Positions 1 to 5,424 are shown, numbered from the stretch's first letter. The stretch: DNA of 7,716 nucleotides from Actinomycetes bacterium (GCA_021798135.1 JAJZYI010000163.1:1-7716); one strand, 5' to 3'. Translations and numbers: made by a program. The notes: generated by a model not told the origin, from the letters alone.

Positions 1-29
1 GCCTCGGCCGTCACGGCCTCGGCCGTCAC
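1..29. repeat. Short tandem direct repeat, 15-bp period
   Basis: The 14-mer GCCTCGGCCGTCAC occurs at 1-14 and again at 16-29, so the period is 15 bp. The period is a multiple of three, which fits a repeat inside a coding region read on the minus strand. More copies may lie outside the window. Confidence 0.6.
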
Positions 30-45
30 CACCGGGCGCGCTCAC
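1..45 (-). CDS. Possible start of the gene downstream of recF (partial, runs off window)
   Basis: A GTG at 45-43 overlaps the recF stop codon (TGA, 44-42) in the GTGA arrangement typical of translational coupling. It opens a frame that stays open to the window edge, giving MSAPGGDGRGRDGRG. In actinobacteria the gene after recF is often a small DUF721/DciA-like protein, followed by gyrB and gyrA, so that is the most likely identity by position. Fifteen low-complexity residues cannot establish a family. A 15-bp repeat in this stretch encodes the repeated Gly-Arg-Asp-Gly-Arg. The alternative is that this is plain intergenic DNA. Confidence 0.35.
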   Translation of the reverse strand, partial: MSAPGGDGRGRDGRG

Positions 46-1160
46 GGCGCCACCCGGGCCGCGACGACGCCGCCCGCCACGTCGAGGACGCGGTCGGGCA
101 CGACCAGCTCGGGCGGGTCCACCGCCGTCGTGAGCAGGACCTGGCCCGAGGGGAGCTCCGCGACCAGCGCCGCCGCCCGCGCCGGGTCGAGCTCGGAGAA
201 CACGTCGTCGAGCAGCAACACCGGGGCGGGGCCGCCGTCGGCCACCGCCAGGTGGTAGGCGCCGAGCCGCAGGGCGAGCGCCAGGGAGCGCTGCTCGCCC
301 TGCGAGGCGTGCGTCCGGGCGGGCCGGTCGTCCAGCCACAGCTCCACGTCGTCCCGGTGCGGGCCCACCGAGGTCGCCCGCCGGCGGACGTCCTCCGCAC
401 GGGCCGCGGCGAGGGCTTCGGCCAGGTCGCCCTCCCACGACCGCCGGTAGGCCATGCGCGCCCGGGGCCCGCCGCCGGCGATGCGGTGGTGGGCGGCGGC
501 GACCGGCGGCGCCAGGTCCGCCACCAGCGCCTCGCGCGCCCCGACCAGGTCGGTGCCCACGCCGGCGAGCCGGGAGTCCCAGACGTCGAGCGAGGCCGCC
601 GTCGACGCGTCGAGGCGGCCGCCCGCCTGCTGGAGCAGCGCGGCCCGTTGGCGCAGGGTCCGGTCCAGCTCGCGTTCGAGCGCCTCGAAGCGCGGGTGGC
701 GGCCCACCAGCACGTCGTCGAGCATGGCCCGGCGGCCGGCGGGAGCGCCGTGGACCAGGGCCAGGTCGTCCGGGGCGAACAGGACGACCCGCAGCACCTC
801 GGCCATGTCGCCGCGCCGGGCCAGGGACTGCTGGTTCACCCGTACCCGGGCGGCTCCGGCCGGAGGGATCTCCGCCCGGACGGTGACCGTGCGCGTGCCG
901 ACGCCGCCGCCAGGGCTCGGGCCGGTCCCGACGGCGATCTCGGCTCGCACCAGGGCACGGTCGGCGCCCGACCGGACCAGCGCGGCGCGCGCCGCGGTCC
1001 GCCACGACCGGCCGGTCGCCAGCCAGTACAGCGCTTCGAGGACCGAGCTCTTGCCGGCGCCGTTCGGCCCGCGCAGCACCGTCAGGCCCTGCGGGTGCGG
1101 GGCCACCGTCCCGGTGGCGAAGCACCGGAAGTCGGTCAGGTCGAGCTCGACGACGGCCAC
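42..1160 (-). CDS. recF: DNA replication and repair protein RecF
   Basis: RecF is a cytoplasmic SMC-like ATPase that binds single-strand gaps with RecR and RecO and helps load RecA at stalled forks. The 372-aa product has the full set of family motifs: Walker A GPNGAGKS (residues 31-38), the conserved FAPDDLALVHGAPAGRRAMLDD stretch (about 128-149), SVGPHRDD (264-271), the ABC-type signature SQGEQRSLA (286-294), Walker B VLLLDD (314-319) and a D-loop FSELD (321-325). Length is normal for the family. The start is a GTG at 1160-1158. It puts the usual 'x-L-x-L-T-D-F-R' opening near residue 5, but no clear ribosome binding site precedes it. The gene lies 76 bp after dnaN in the same direction, so co-transcription is likely. 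Identification is secure; only the start is somewhat open. Confidence 0.97.
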   Translation of the reverse strand: MAVVELDLTDFRCFATGTVAPHPQGLTVLRGPNGAGKSSVLEALYWLATGRSWRTAARAALVRSGADRALVRAEIAVGTGPSPGGGVGTRTVTVRAEIPPAGAARVRVNQQSLARRGDMAEVLRVVLFAPDDLALVHGAPAGRRAMLDDVLVGRHPRFEALERELDRTLRQRAALLQQAGGRLDASTAASLDVWDSRLAGVGTDLVGAREALVADLAPPVAAAHHRIAGGGPRARMAYRRSWEGDLAEALAAARAEDVRRRATSVGPHRDDVELWLDDRPARTHASQGEQRSLALALRLGAYHLAVADGGPAPVLLLDDVFSELDPARAAALVAELPSGQVLLTTAVDPPELVVPDRVLDVAGGVVAARVAP

Positions 1161-1236
1161 GGCAGGGACAACGGCCGCTGCGGCGGCGGGGCGACGGCCG
1201 CAGCGCGGACGCGGACCCGGCCCGGCACCGGGCCGC
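1161..1236 (-). other. dnaN-recF intergenic gap with two GC-rich inverted repeats
   Basis: This 76-bp gap holds two perfect inverted repeats. Arms CGCTGCGGC/GCCGCAGCG lie at 1176-1184 and 1197-1205, around a 12-nt loop. Arms GGCCCGG/CCGGGCC lie at 1219-1225 and 1228-1234 and form a tight hairpin that starts three bases after the dnaN stop in the transcribed direction. Neither is followed by a T-run on the minus strand, so these are not canonical intrinsic terminators. They could stabilise or process the dnaN-recF transcript, partly attenuate it, or hide the recF start, which has no visible Shine-Dalgarno. GC-rich DNA makes chance hairpins common. Confidence 0.5.
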
Positions 1237-2457
1237 TCACGACACGCGCACGGGCATCAGCAGGTACCGGTAGTCGTCGCGCTCGGGCGACCGCACCGTC
1301 GCCGGCTTGGTGGCGTCGACCACCTCGAGCAGGACGTCGTCGCCGACGGCGGCCTCGACGCCGTCGATCAGGTACGACGGGTTGAAGGCGATGGTGACCT
1401 CCTCGCCGGTGACCGCCGCGTCCAGGCTCTCGCTGGCCTGGCCGACCTCCTGCGAGACCACCGACAGGTCGACGCCGTCGGGGTGCATGGTGAGCCGCAC
1501 CGGCGTGGTGTTGTCGCGCACGAGCAGCCGGACACGCCGGAGCGCGTCGATCAGCGCCACCTTGGCGATCCGCACCGAGTTCGGGTAGGCCGGCGGGACG
1601 AGCTGCCGGTAGTCGGGGAACCGCCCCTCCAGCAGGCGGGTCGTGAGCCGCACCCCGCCCACCCAGAAGGTGGCGTCGAGCTCGCCGACCGACAGGCCGA
1701 TCCTCGGCGCGCCGTCGTCGCCCCCGTCCCCGTCGCCGGTCGGCCCGGACGTGGCCGGCTCGGCACCCGGCTCGGCCGCCGCGTCCGCCTCGCCGGCGCC
1801 CCGGGTGCTCCGGCCGGCGTCCTTGGCGCTCGCCGACAGCAGCCGCTGCAGCTCGGTGAGCGCCCTGGCGGGCACCAGGATCTGCTCGCTGCCCTCCGGC
1901 AACCCGGCCGAGCCGGGCAGGTCCCTCCAGGCGAGGCGGTACGAGTCGGTGGCCACCAGCCTGATCCCGTCGGCCTCGGCGCTCATCAGCACGCCGGTCA
2001 GCAGCGGCCTGGCGTCGTCGGTCGACGCGGCCCGCACCACCTGCCGCAGGGCGTCGGCGAGGCCGGCGGGTGCCAGCCAGACCTGGGCGGCGGGGGCCTC
2101 GGGCAGCACCGGGAACTCCTCGGCGGCGTAGGTGCGGACCACGAACCGCGACCGGCCGGACGAGATCTCGACCTCGTCGTCGCCGGCCTCGACCGTCACC
2201 GCGCCGGGCTCGAGCGAGCGGGCGATGTCGGCGACCAGGCGGGCCGGCGCCACGCACACGCCGTCGTCGAGCCCGACGGCGCCGACCTCCACGTGCACGG
2301 TGAGGTCCAGGTCGGTCCCGACCACGGCCAGCCGGTTGGCACGGGCCTCGATGCGGACCCCGTTGGTGGCGGCCGTCACGGCACCGCGCCCGCTCACCGC
2401 CCGCCCGGCGGTCTGCAGGGCGTCGACCAGGGTGTCACGTTCGCATCGGAACTTCAC
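1237..2457 (-). CDS. dnaN: DNA polymerase III beta subunit (sliding clamp)
   Basis: DnaN forms the ring-shaped dimer that tethers replicative polymerase to DNA and recruits many partners through its hydrophobic cleft. The 406-aa product has the expected landmarks: N-terminal MKFRCERDTLVDAL, the LLTGVLM and ATDSYRLA motifs of domain 2 (about 152-176), LLEGRFPDYRQLVP (275-288), and a C-terminal YRYLLMPVRVS that contributes to the cleft. The start is a GTG at 2457-2455, preceded on the minus strand by AGGAAAGGA with a 6-nt spacer, a strong Shine-Dalgarno. The protein is longer than the usual 365-380 aa because of a Gly/Ala/Asp/Glu-rich insertion at about residues 211-250 (1708-1827), between LTELQRLL and RIGLSVGE. 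The gene is downstream of dnaA across the probable origin. Confidence 0.98.
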   Translation of the reverse strand: MKFRCERDTLVDALQTAGRAVSGRGAVTAATNGVRIEARANRLAVVGTDLDLTVHVEVGAVGLDDGVCVAPARLVADIARSLEPGAVTVEAGDDEVEISSGRSRFVVRTYAAEEFPVLPEAPAAQVWLAPAGLADALRQVVRAASTDDARPLLTGVLMSAEADGIRLVATDSYRLAWRDLPGSAGLPEGSEQILVPARALTELQRLLSASAKDAGRSTRGAGEADAAAEPGAEPATSGPTGDGDGGDDGAPRIGLSVGELDATFWVGGVRLTTRLLEGRFPDYRQLVPPAYPNSVRIAKVALIDALRRVRLLVRDNTTPVRLTMHPDGVDLSVVSQEVGQASESLDAAVTGEEVTIAFNPSYLIDGVEAAVGDDVLLEVVDATKPATVRSPERDDYRYLLMPVRVS

Positions 2458-2463
2458 ACAGGG

Positions 2464-2472
2464 TCCTTTCCT
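2464..2472 (-). promoter_or_regulatory. Ribosome binding site of dnaN
   Basis: The minus strand reads AGGAAAGGA, ending 6 nt before the GTG at 2457. This decides the dnaN start and is the strongest such site on the left arm apart from that of dnaA. Confidence 0.8.
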
Positions 2473-2475
2473 CTC

Positions 2476-2496
2476 GAAGAATTAGAATTCTGCAAG
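2476..2496. other. AT-rich palindromic patch, candidate DNA unwinding element
   Basis: This stretch stands out as AT-rich in an otherwise extremely GC-rich region. It contains a perfect inverted repeat, AGAATT-AG-AATTCT, at 2478-2491. It sits on the dnaN side of the TAGTAG run and the DnaA boxes, where an unwinding element would be expected. It is short for a DUE, and it also lies in the dnaN 5' leader, so a promoter or operator role for dnaN is a possible alternative. Confidence 0.5.
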
Positions 2497-2501
2497 AGCG
2501 G

Positions 2502-2511
2502 TAGTAGGGGC
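2502..2511 (+). other. Candidate DnaA-trio run with GC spacer
   Basis: TAGTAG (2502-2507) is followed by GGGC and then directly by the DnaA-box-like TGTGGATTG. In the Bacillus subtilis origin, trinucleotides of the form [T/A]A[G/A], read 5' to 3' on the strand DnaA loads onto, lie beside a short GC-containing spacer and a DnaA box in this same orientation. Only two consecutive trios are visible, with a lone AAG at 2494-2496 out of step, so this is suggestive only. Confidence 0.4.
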
Positions 2512-2520
2512 TGTGGATTG
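2512..2520 (-). promoter_or_regulatory. DnaA-box-like site CAATCCACA
   Basis: The minus strand reads CAATCCACA, matching seven of nine positions of the TTATCCACA consensus including the whole ATCCACA core. The identical 9-mer occurs upstream of dnaA at 4210-4218. It abuts the TAGTAG/GC spacer and overlaps the next box by two bases. Confidence 0.6.
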
Positions 2521-2527
2521 TGGACCA
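2519..2527 (-). promoter_or_regulatory. DnaA-box-like site TGGTCCACA
   Basis: The minus strand reads TGGTCCACA, eight of nine matches to TTGTCCACA, the form favoured in GC-rich actinobacteria. It has the same orientation as the overlapping site at 2512-2520. Confidence 0.65.
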
Positions 2528-2561
2528 TCGGGCATCCTCCCAGCCAGGGCCGGGTTCCGCC

Positions 2562-2588
2562 GTCCACTGCGGGTCCACCGTCGTCCAC
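2562..2588 (+). repeat. Three GTCCAC half-boxes spaced by one helical turn
   Basis: GTCCAC occurs at 2562-2567, 2573-2578 and 2583-2588, spaced 11 and 10 bp, and a degraded GTCCGG follows another 10 bp on at 2593. With flanks these match six or seven of nine positions of TTGTCCACA, so they would be low-affinity DnaA sites. Further exact copies lie at 2626 and 2679. Confidence 0.55.
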
Positions 2589-2665
2589 CGGTGTCCGGGA
2601 CCGCCGGGAGCGACCGGTCACCGTCGTCCACGCGACGGGCCACCCGTCCCCAGCCGGGCGCCCCG

Positions 2666-2674
2666 TTGCCCACA
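2666..2674 (+). promoter_or_regulatory. DnaA-box-like site TTGCCCACA
   Basis: Eight of nine matches to TTGTCCACA on the plus strand, close to the 3' end of dnaA. Its orientation is opposite to the pair at 2512-2527, so the two ends of the candidate origin are bounded by inward- and outward-facing near-consensus boxes. Confidence 0.6.
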
Positions 2675-2691
2675 GGCGGTCCACCGGCATC

Positions 2692-4158
2692 TCACACGCC
2701 GCTCTTGATGCGGAGGATCAGCTCGGTGACCTGGTCGTAGATCTGGCGGCGCTCCTTCATGAGCGCGCCGATCTTGTCGACGGCGTGGATCACCGTGCTG
2801 TGGTCCCGACCCCCGAACTCGCGGGCGATGGCCGGGTAGGAGAAGTCCGTGAGCTCGCGGAAGACGTACATGCTGATCTGGCGGGCGGTGACGAGCGGCC
2901 GGCGCCGGCTGGGGCCGCAGAGGTCGTCGACGCTGAACCCGAAGGTCGCCGCGGTGGTCTCCAGGATGAGCTGCGGGGTGATCCGCCGGGGCTGGTTGGC
3001 CGAGACGAGGTCCGACAGGACGTGCTCGGCCAGGTCCCTGGTGAGGGGCTGGCGGTTCAGGCTGGCGTAGGCCGTGACCCGGATGAGGGCGCCCTCGAGC
3101 TCGCGGATGTTGTCCTTCACGTTGGTGGCGATGAACTCCAGCACCTCGTCGGGCACCGGGACGAGCTCGCGCTCGGCCTTCTTCTGCAGGATGGCGAGCC
3201 GGGTCTCGAGCTCGGGTGGCTGCACGTCGGTGATCAGGCCGGACAGGAAGCGGCTGCGCAGGCGGTCCTCGAGCGTGGCGATGGCGCGGGGCGGCCGGTC
3301 GGAGGTGAGCACGATCTGCTTGCCGGCGCCGTAGAGGTGGTTGAAGGTGTGGAAGAACTCCTCCTGGAGGGACTCCTTGCCCTCCATGAACTGCACGTCG
3401 TCGATGAGCAGGACGTCGCACTCGCGGTACCGGCGCTTGAAGGCGGTGGTGGTGGTGGTGCGGATGGCGTCGACGAAGTCGTTCAGGAACGTCTCCGTGG
3501 AGACGTAGCGGACGTGGCGCCCGGCGAAGTTCTCGGCGACGTAGTTGCCGATGGCGTGCAGCAGGTGGGTCTTGCCCAGCCCGGCGCCGCCGTGCACGAA
3601 CAGGGGGTTGTACGAGCCCGAGGGCGTCTCGGCCACGGACATCGCGGCCGCGTGGGCGAAGCGGTTGGAGGAGCCGATCACGAAGGCGTCGAACGTGTAG
3701 CGGGGGTCGAGGCCGACGGTCTCGACGTCGGCGGCGGGCCGCCGCGCCGCCCGCTGGTGCGCACCGGCGCTCCCGCCGCCGGTGGAGCCGCCCGCCGCCC
3801 CCTGCCCGTGGCCGGCGAGGTGGCCCGGTCCGGAGCCCGTGGCGGTCGCACCCGCCTCGGCGAGCGGCAGGCGGTCGTGGTCGGCTGCGGGGGCGTCCGA
3901 CGGCGGGACGGACCGGGCGACGGTCAGGACGATCTCGACCGGTTGGCCGGAGGCCGTGGCCGCCGCCGCCGCCAGCTGGTCGAGGAACCGGCCCTCGATG
4001 CGGTCGCGGATGAGCGTGCTGGGCGCGCAGAGGACCCAGGTGCGGTCGTCCAGGCGCTCGGGCCGCAGGCCCGACAGCCAGGTCCGCCAGGCGGCGTCGG
4101 CGACCAGGTCACGCAGCAGCTCGGTGCAGCGGTTCCACAGGTTGTCACTGTCGTTCAC
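2692..4158 (-). CDS. dnaA: Chromosomal replication initiator protein DnaA
   Basis: DnaA is the AAA+ ATPase that binds DnaA boxes, melts the origin and recruits helicase. The 488-aa product has all four domains: an N-terminal interaction domain (about 1-83, W8, W24, W27), a Gly/Ala/His-rich linker (about 85-148), the AAA+ domain and a C-terminal helix-turn-helix. Walker A is GGAGLGKTH (190-198), Walker B is VLLIDD (249-254), sensor 1 is LTSDRPP (284-290), and the arginine-finger segment is RLRSRF with R303. The DNA-binding signature is GGRDHSTVIHAVDKI (449-463). After the arginine finger it reads FLSGLITD, where I would expect a form like FEWGLITD. The start is the GTG at 4158-4156, preceded by GGAGG with a 5-nt spacer. 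The frame is open much further upstream, but that sequence is not DnaA-like. DnaA boxes just upstream suggest autoregulation. Confidence 0.98.
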   Translation of the reverse strand: MNDSDNLWNRCTELLRDLVADAAWRTWLSGLRPERLDDRTWVLCAPSTLIRDRIEGRFLDQLAAAAATASGQPVEIVLTVARSVPPSDAPAADHDRLPLAEAGATATGSGPGHLAGHGQGAAGGSTGGGSAGAHQRAARRPAADVETVGLDPRYTFDAFVIGSSNRFAHAAAMSVAETPSGSYNPLFVHGGAGLGKTHLLHAIGNYVAENFAGRHVRYVSTETFLNDFVDAIRTTTTTAFKRRYRECDVLLIDDVQFMEGKESLQEEFFHTFNHLYGAGKQIVLTSDRPPRAIATLEDRLRSRFLSGLITDVQPPELETRLAILQKKAERELVPVPDEVLEFIATNVKDNIRELEGALIRVTAYASLNRQPLTRDLAEHVLSDLVSANQPRRITPQLILETTAATFGFSVDDLCGPSRRRPLVTARQISMYVFRELTDFSYPAIAREFGGRDHSTVIHAVDKIGALMKERRQIYDQVTELILRIKSGV

Positions 4159-4163
4159 CTGGG

Positions 4164-4168
4164 CCTCC
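4164..4168 (-). promoter_or_regulatory. Ribosome binding site of dnaA
   Basis: The minus strand reads GGAGG five bases before the GTG at 4158. It decides the start against a much longer open frame reaching to 4767. Confidence 0.85.
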
Positions 4169-4185
4169 GCCCGTCGTCGGCCGAG

Positions 4186-4194
4186 CTGTCCACA
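4186..4194 (+). promoter_or_regulatory. DnaA-box-like site CTGTCCACA
   Basis: Eight of nine matches to TTGTCCACA, 28 bp upstream of the dnaA start. It belongs to a cluster with the inverted pair at 4200-4216. Confidence 0.65.
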
Positions 4195-4197
4195 GAG

Positions 4198-4218
4198 AGA
4201 TCCACAAGATGTGGATTG
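4198..4218. promoter_or_regulatory. Perfect inverted pair of DnaA-box cores upstream of dnaA
   Basis: ATCCACA-AGA-TGTGGAT at 4200-4216 is a perfect inverted repeat with 7-bp arms and a 3-bp spacer. The arms are cores of two DnaA-box-like sites, AGATCCACA (plus, 4198-4206) and CAATCCACA (minus, 4210-4218), each with seven of nine consensus matches. The pair is about 40-60 bp before the dnaA start, in its leader or promoter. Likely roles are DnaA autorepression or the second half of a bipartite origin. Confidence 0.6.
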
Positions 4219-4424
4219 CCGTGAGCACGCGCGCGTTGAGCGGCGCACGGCCGCTGCACCCCGCCGGCACCCGACCCGACCGGTGTCGGCCACCGGGGGT
4301 CCGGTCCGGTGGAGGCACGGTACACCCGCAGGCGGCGCGCTGCGAGCGGACCGGCGCCCGCACCGGAGGTGCCGGCGGGCGGGGGCCGGTCCCCGGCGCG
4401 TGGTGGCTCCGGTCCGCAGTCGGG

Positions 4425-4430
4425 TACCAT
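4425..4430 (+). promoter_or_regulatory. Candidate -10 element of the rpmH operon promoter
   Basis: TACCAT fits the TANNNT pattern of housekeeping -10 elements. It lies 97 bp before the rpmH start and is one of few such hexamers in this GC-rich gap. No good TTGACA-like -35 is visible 16-18 bp upstream, so it is only a candidate. Confidence 0.35.
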
Positions 4431-4527
4431 GTCCCCTTCGCACCCGCGGCGGGCCTGCCCGGGCGCGCCGCGCGCGCCGCCCGGCCTGTCGACGACCCGG
4501 CCCGCCCCCAGGGAGGGATCGAGAGCA

Positions 4528-4662
4528 GTGAAACGAACGTACCAACCCAACACGCGCAAGCGAGCGAAGAACCACGGCTTCCGCCACCGCATGGCCACCC
4601 GGGCCGGTCGCGCCATCGTGCGGGCCCGCCGCCAGCGGGGTCGCCACCGGCTGACCGCTTGA
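4528..4662 (+). CDS. rpmH: 50S ribosomal protein L34
   Basis: L34 is a small, highly basic protein of the large ribosomal subunit. The 44-aa product begins (M/V)KRTYQPNTRKRAKNHGFRHRM and continues with ATRAGRAIVRARR, the nearly invariant L34 pattern. Length is exactly as expected. The start is a GTG at 4528. A purine-rich AGGGAGGG lies at 4510-4517, somewhat far away, with GAGAG closer. The reading frame is open back to 4309, but the upstream part is not L34-like. It is the first gene of the rightward operon, and rnpA follows 6 nt after its stop, an almost universal pairing. Confidence 0.98.
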   Translation: MKRTYQPNTRKRAKNHGFRHRMATRAGRAIVRARRQRGRHRLTA

Positions 4663-4668
4663 GGTCGG

Positions 4669-5028
4669 GTGCCCGATGGCGTCTGGCGCATCGGGGACCG
4701 CGCCACGTTCGAGGCGTTGCGGCGGAGCTCGGCACGGGCACGGGCCGGCCCGCTGTCCGTCGCGCACGTGCCGCCGGCGCCCGGTGAGCGCCGGCGCCGC
4801 GTCGCCTATGCCGTGGGCCGCCCGGTCGGCTCCGCCGTGGTGCGCAACCGCGCCCGGCGCCGGTTGCGAGCCGTGATGGCCGAGCTCGCCCGCTCGGGCC
4901 GGCTCCCGGCCGGGGCGTACCTCGTCTCCGCGCGACCGGGCGTGGCGCAGCTCCCGTTCGAGGAGCTGGTCGCCACGCTCGGCGACCTGGTCGAGCGGGC
5001 GAGCGCCGCGCAGGCGGGCACCCGATGA
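4669..5028 (+). CDS. rnpA: Ribonuclease P protein component
   Basis: RnpA is the basic protein partner of the catalytic RNase P RNA, which matures the 5' ends of tRNAs. The 119-aa product has the family core: 'DRATFEALRRSS' near the start (10-21), and RVAYAVGRPVGSAVVRNRARRRLR (44-67) with the RNR motif (R59, N60, R61). Length is typical. The start is a GTG at 4669 with GAGG overlapping the rpmH stop. Its own stop overlaps the yidD start as ATGA (5025-5028), indicating coupled translation. Confidence 0.96.
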   Translation: MPDGVWRIGDRATFEALRRSSARARAGPLSVAHVPPAPGERRRRVAYAVGRPVGSAVVRNRARRRLRAVMAELARSGRLPAGAYLVSARPGVAQLPFEELVATLGDLVERASAAQAGTR

Positions 5029-5417
5029 CCCGGACCCACCTCGTGGACCAGGCCGGCACCGTGGACGTGGACGGGCCCGTGGGCTCCGACGGGATGCCGG
5101 GCTCCGACGGGATGCCGGGCTCCGACGTCACGGAGGGGTCCGACGAGGCGGTGGCGTCGGCCGGCACCAGCCCGGCGTCGCGATCCCCGCTCCTGGTGGT
5201 GCGGGTGGCCAGGCGAGCCGCGCTCCTGCTGATCCGGGTCTACCAGCTCGCGAGGACGGGCCGGCCGTCCCCGTGCCGGTACTGGCCGACGTGCTCTGCC
5301 TACGCCGCCGAGGCCATCGAACGGCACGGCCTCCGGCACGGCGGCTGGCTGGCCGCCCGCCGCCTGGCCCGCTGCCACCCGTGGGGTGGGCACGGCGTGG
5401 ACCCCGTGCCCGACTGA
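5025..5417 (+). CDS. yidD: Membrane protein insertion efficiency factor YidD, with N-terminal extension
   Basis: YidD is a small membrane-associated protein encoded between rnpA and yidC that assists insertion of membrane proteins. The conserved core is residues 56-129: a hydrophobic basic helix (LLVVRVARRAALLLIRVYQ), then CRYWPTCSAYAAEAI (84-98) and RRLARCHPWGGHGVDPVP (112-129), with cysteines C84, C90 and C117. The start is the ATG at 5025 overlapping the rnpA stop. This adds about 55 acidic, low-complexity residues before the core, including repeats of GSDGMP. Most family members are only about 70-85 aa. A later start, for example at the GTGs from 5196, would give a normal length but has no visible ribosome binding site. 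Confidence 0.93.
   Translation: MTRTHLVDQAGTVDVDGPVGSDGMPGSDGMPGSDVTEGSDEAVASAGTSPASRSPLLVVRVARRAALLLIRVYQLARTGRPSPCRYWPTCSAYAAEAIERHGLRHGGWLAARRLARCHPWGGHGVDPVPD
5081..5126 (+). repeat. 18-bp tandem repeat in the yidD 5' coding region
   Basis: GGGCTCCGACGGGATGCC occurs at 5081-5098 and 5099-5116, with a partial third copy to 5126. It encodes GSDGMP-GSDGMP-GSD in frame. Such in-frame repeats can change copy number by slippage without breaking the gene. Confidence 0.8.
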
Positions 5418-5424
5418 GGAAGGA
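5417..5424 (+). promoter_or_regulatory. Ribosome binding site of yidC
   Basis: AGGAAGGA overlaps the last base of the yidD stop and ends 6 nt before the GTG at 5431. It decides the yidC start against an in-frame ATG at 5386. Confidence 0.85.

Larger units (their letters stand above)
2458..2691. other. Candidate chromosomal replication origin (oriC), dnaN-dnaA intergenic region
   Basis: In many actinobacteria oriC lies between dnaA and dnaN, and this 234-bp gap looks right for that. It holds the only clearly AT-rich patch nearby (about 2476-2496). Next come a TAGTAG run (2502-2507) and two overlapping DnaA-box-like 9-mers (2512-2520 and 2519-2527). The GTCCAC core recurs on the plus strand at 2562, 2573, 2583, 2626 and 2679, and as GTGGAC at 2521. 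A near-consensus TTGCCCACA lies at 2666-2674. No convincing gene is present, since short open frames here lack conserved features. A small perfect hairpin (GACGGG/CCCGTC, 2634-2648) lies past the dnaA stop without a T-run, so it is not a convincing terminator. Confidence 0.75.
4159..4527. other. Divergent dnaA-rpmH intergenic region
   Basis: This 369-bp region separates the leftward dnaA from the rightward rpmH operon and must carry both promoters. The dnaA-proximal end has a DnaA-box cluster (4186-4218). A TACCAT at 4425-4430 is a plausible -10 for rpmH. A TACCGT on the minus strand (4322-4317) is a weak -10 candidate for dnaA without a convincing -35. Small hairpins occur at 4280-4296 (CCGGTG/CACCGG) and 4462-4478 (GGCGCG/CGCGCC). 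No gene is evident between 4219 and 4527: open frames here lack family features. Confidence 0.7.

Noticed and set aside
2634..2648. GACGGG/CCCGTC hairpin past the dnaA stop as an intrinsic terminator
   Set aside because: The stem is 6 bp and no T-run follows on the minus strand. It may be chance in GC-rich DNA or part of the origin.
2454..2740. Small open frames on both strands in the dnaN-dnaA gap
   Set aside because: They overlap each other and the DnaA-box cluster, have no strong ribosome binding site and show no family features. The origin explains this region better.
454..4224. A 1256-codon open frame on the plus strand opposite recF, dnaN and dnaA
   Set aside because: It is antisense to three certain genes. 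Over dnaN and dnaA its codons align exactly with the real codons, so a stop would need TTA, CTA or TCA on the coding strand, which are rare at this GC. The product has no recognisable domain.
4309..4527. N-terminally extended rpmH frame from 4309
   Set aside because: L34 is about 44-45 aa and starts KRTYQP. The upstream frame is open only because of high GC and contains the likely promoter.
4159..4767. Longer dnaA with a start at 4767
   Set aside because: The extra 200 or so residues are unlike DnaA, and they would read through the rpmH gene on the opposite strand and the intergenic region. The GTG at 4158 has GGAGG five bases upstream and gives the proper domain I start.
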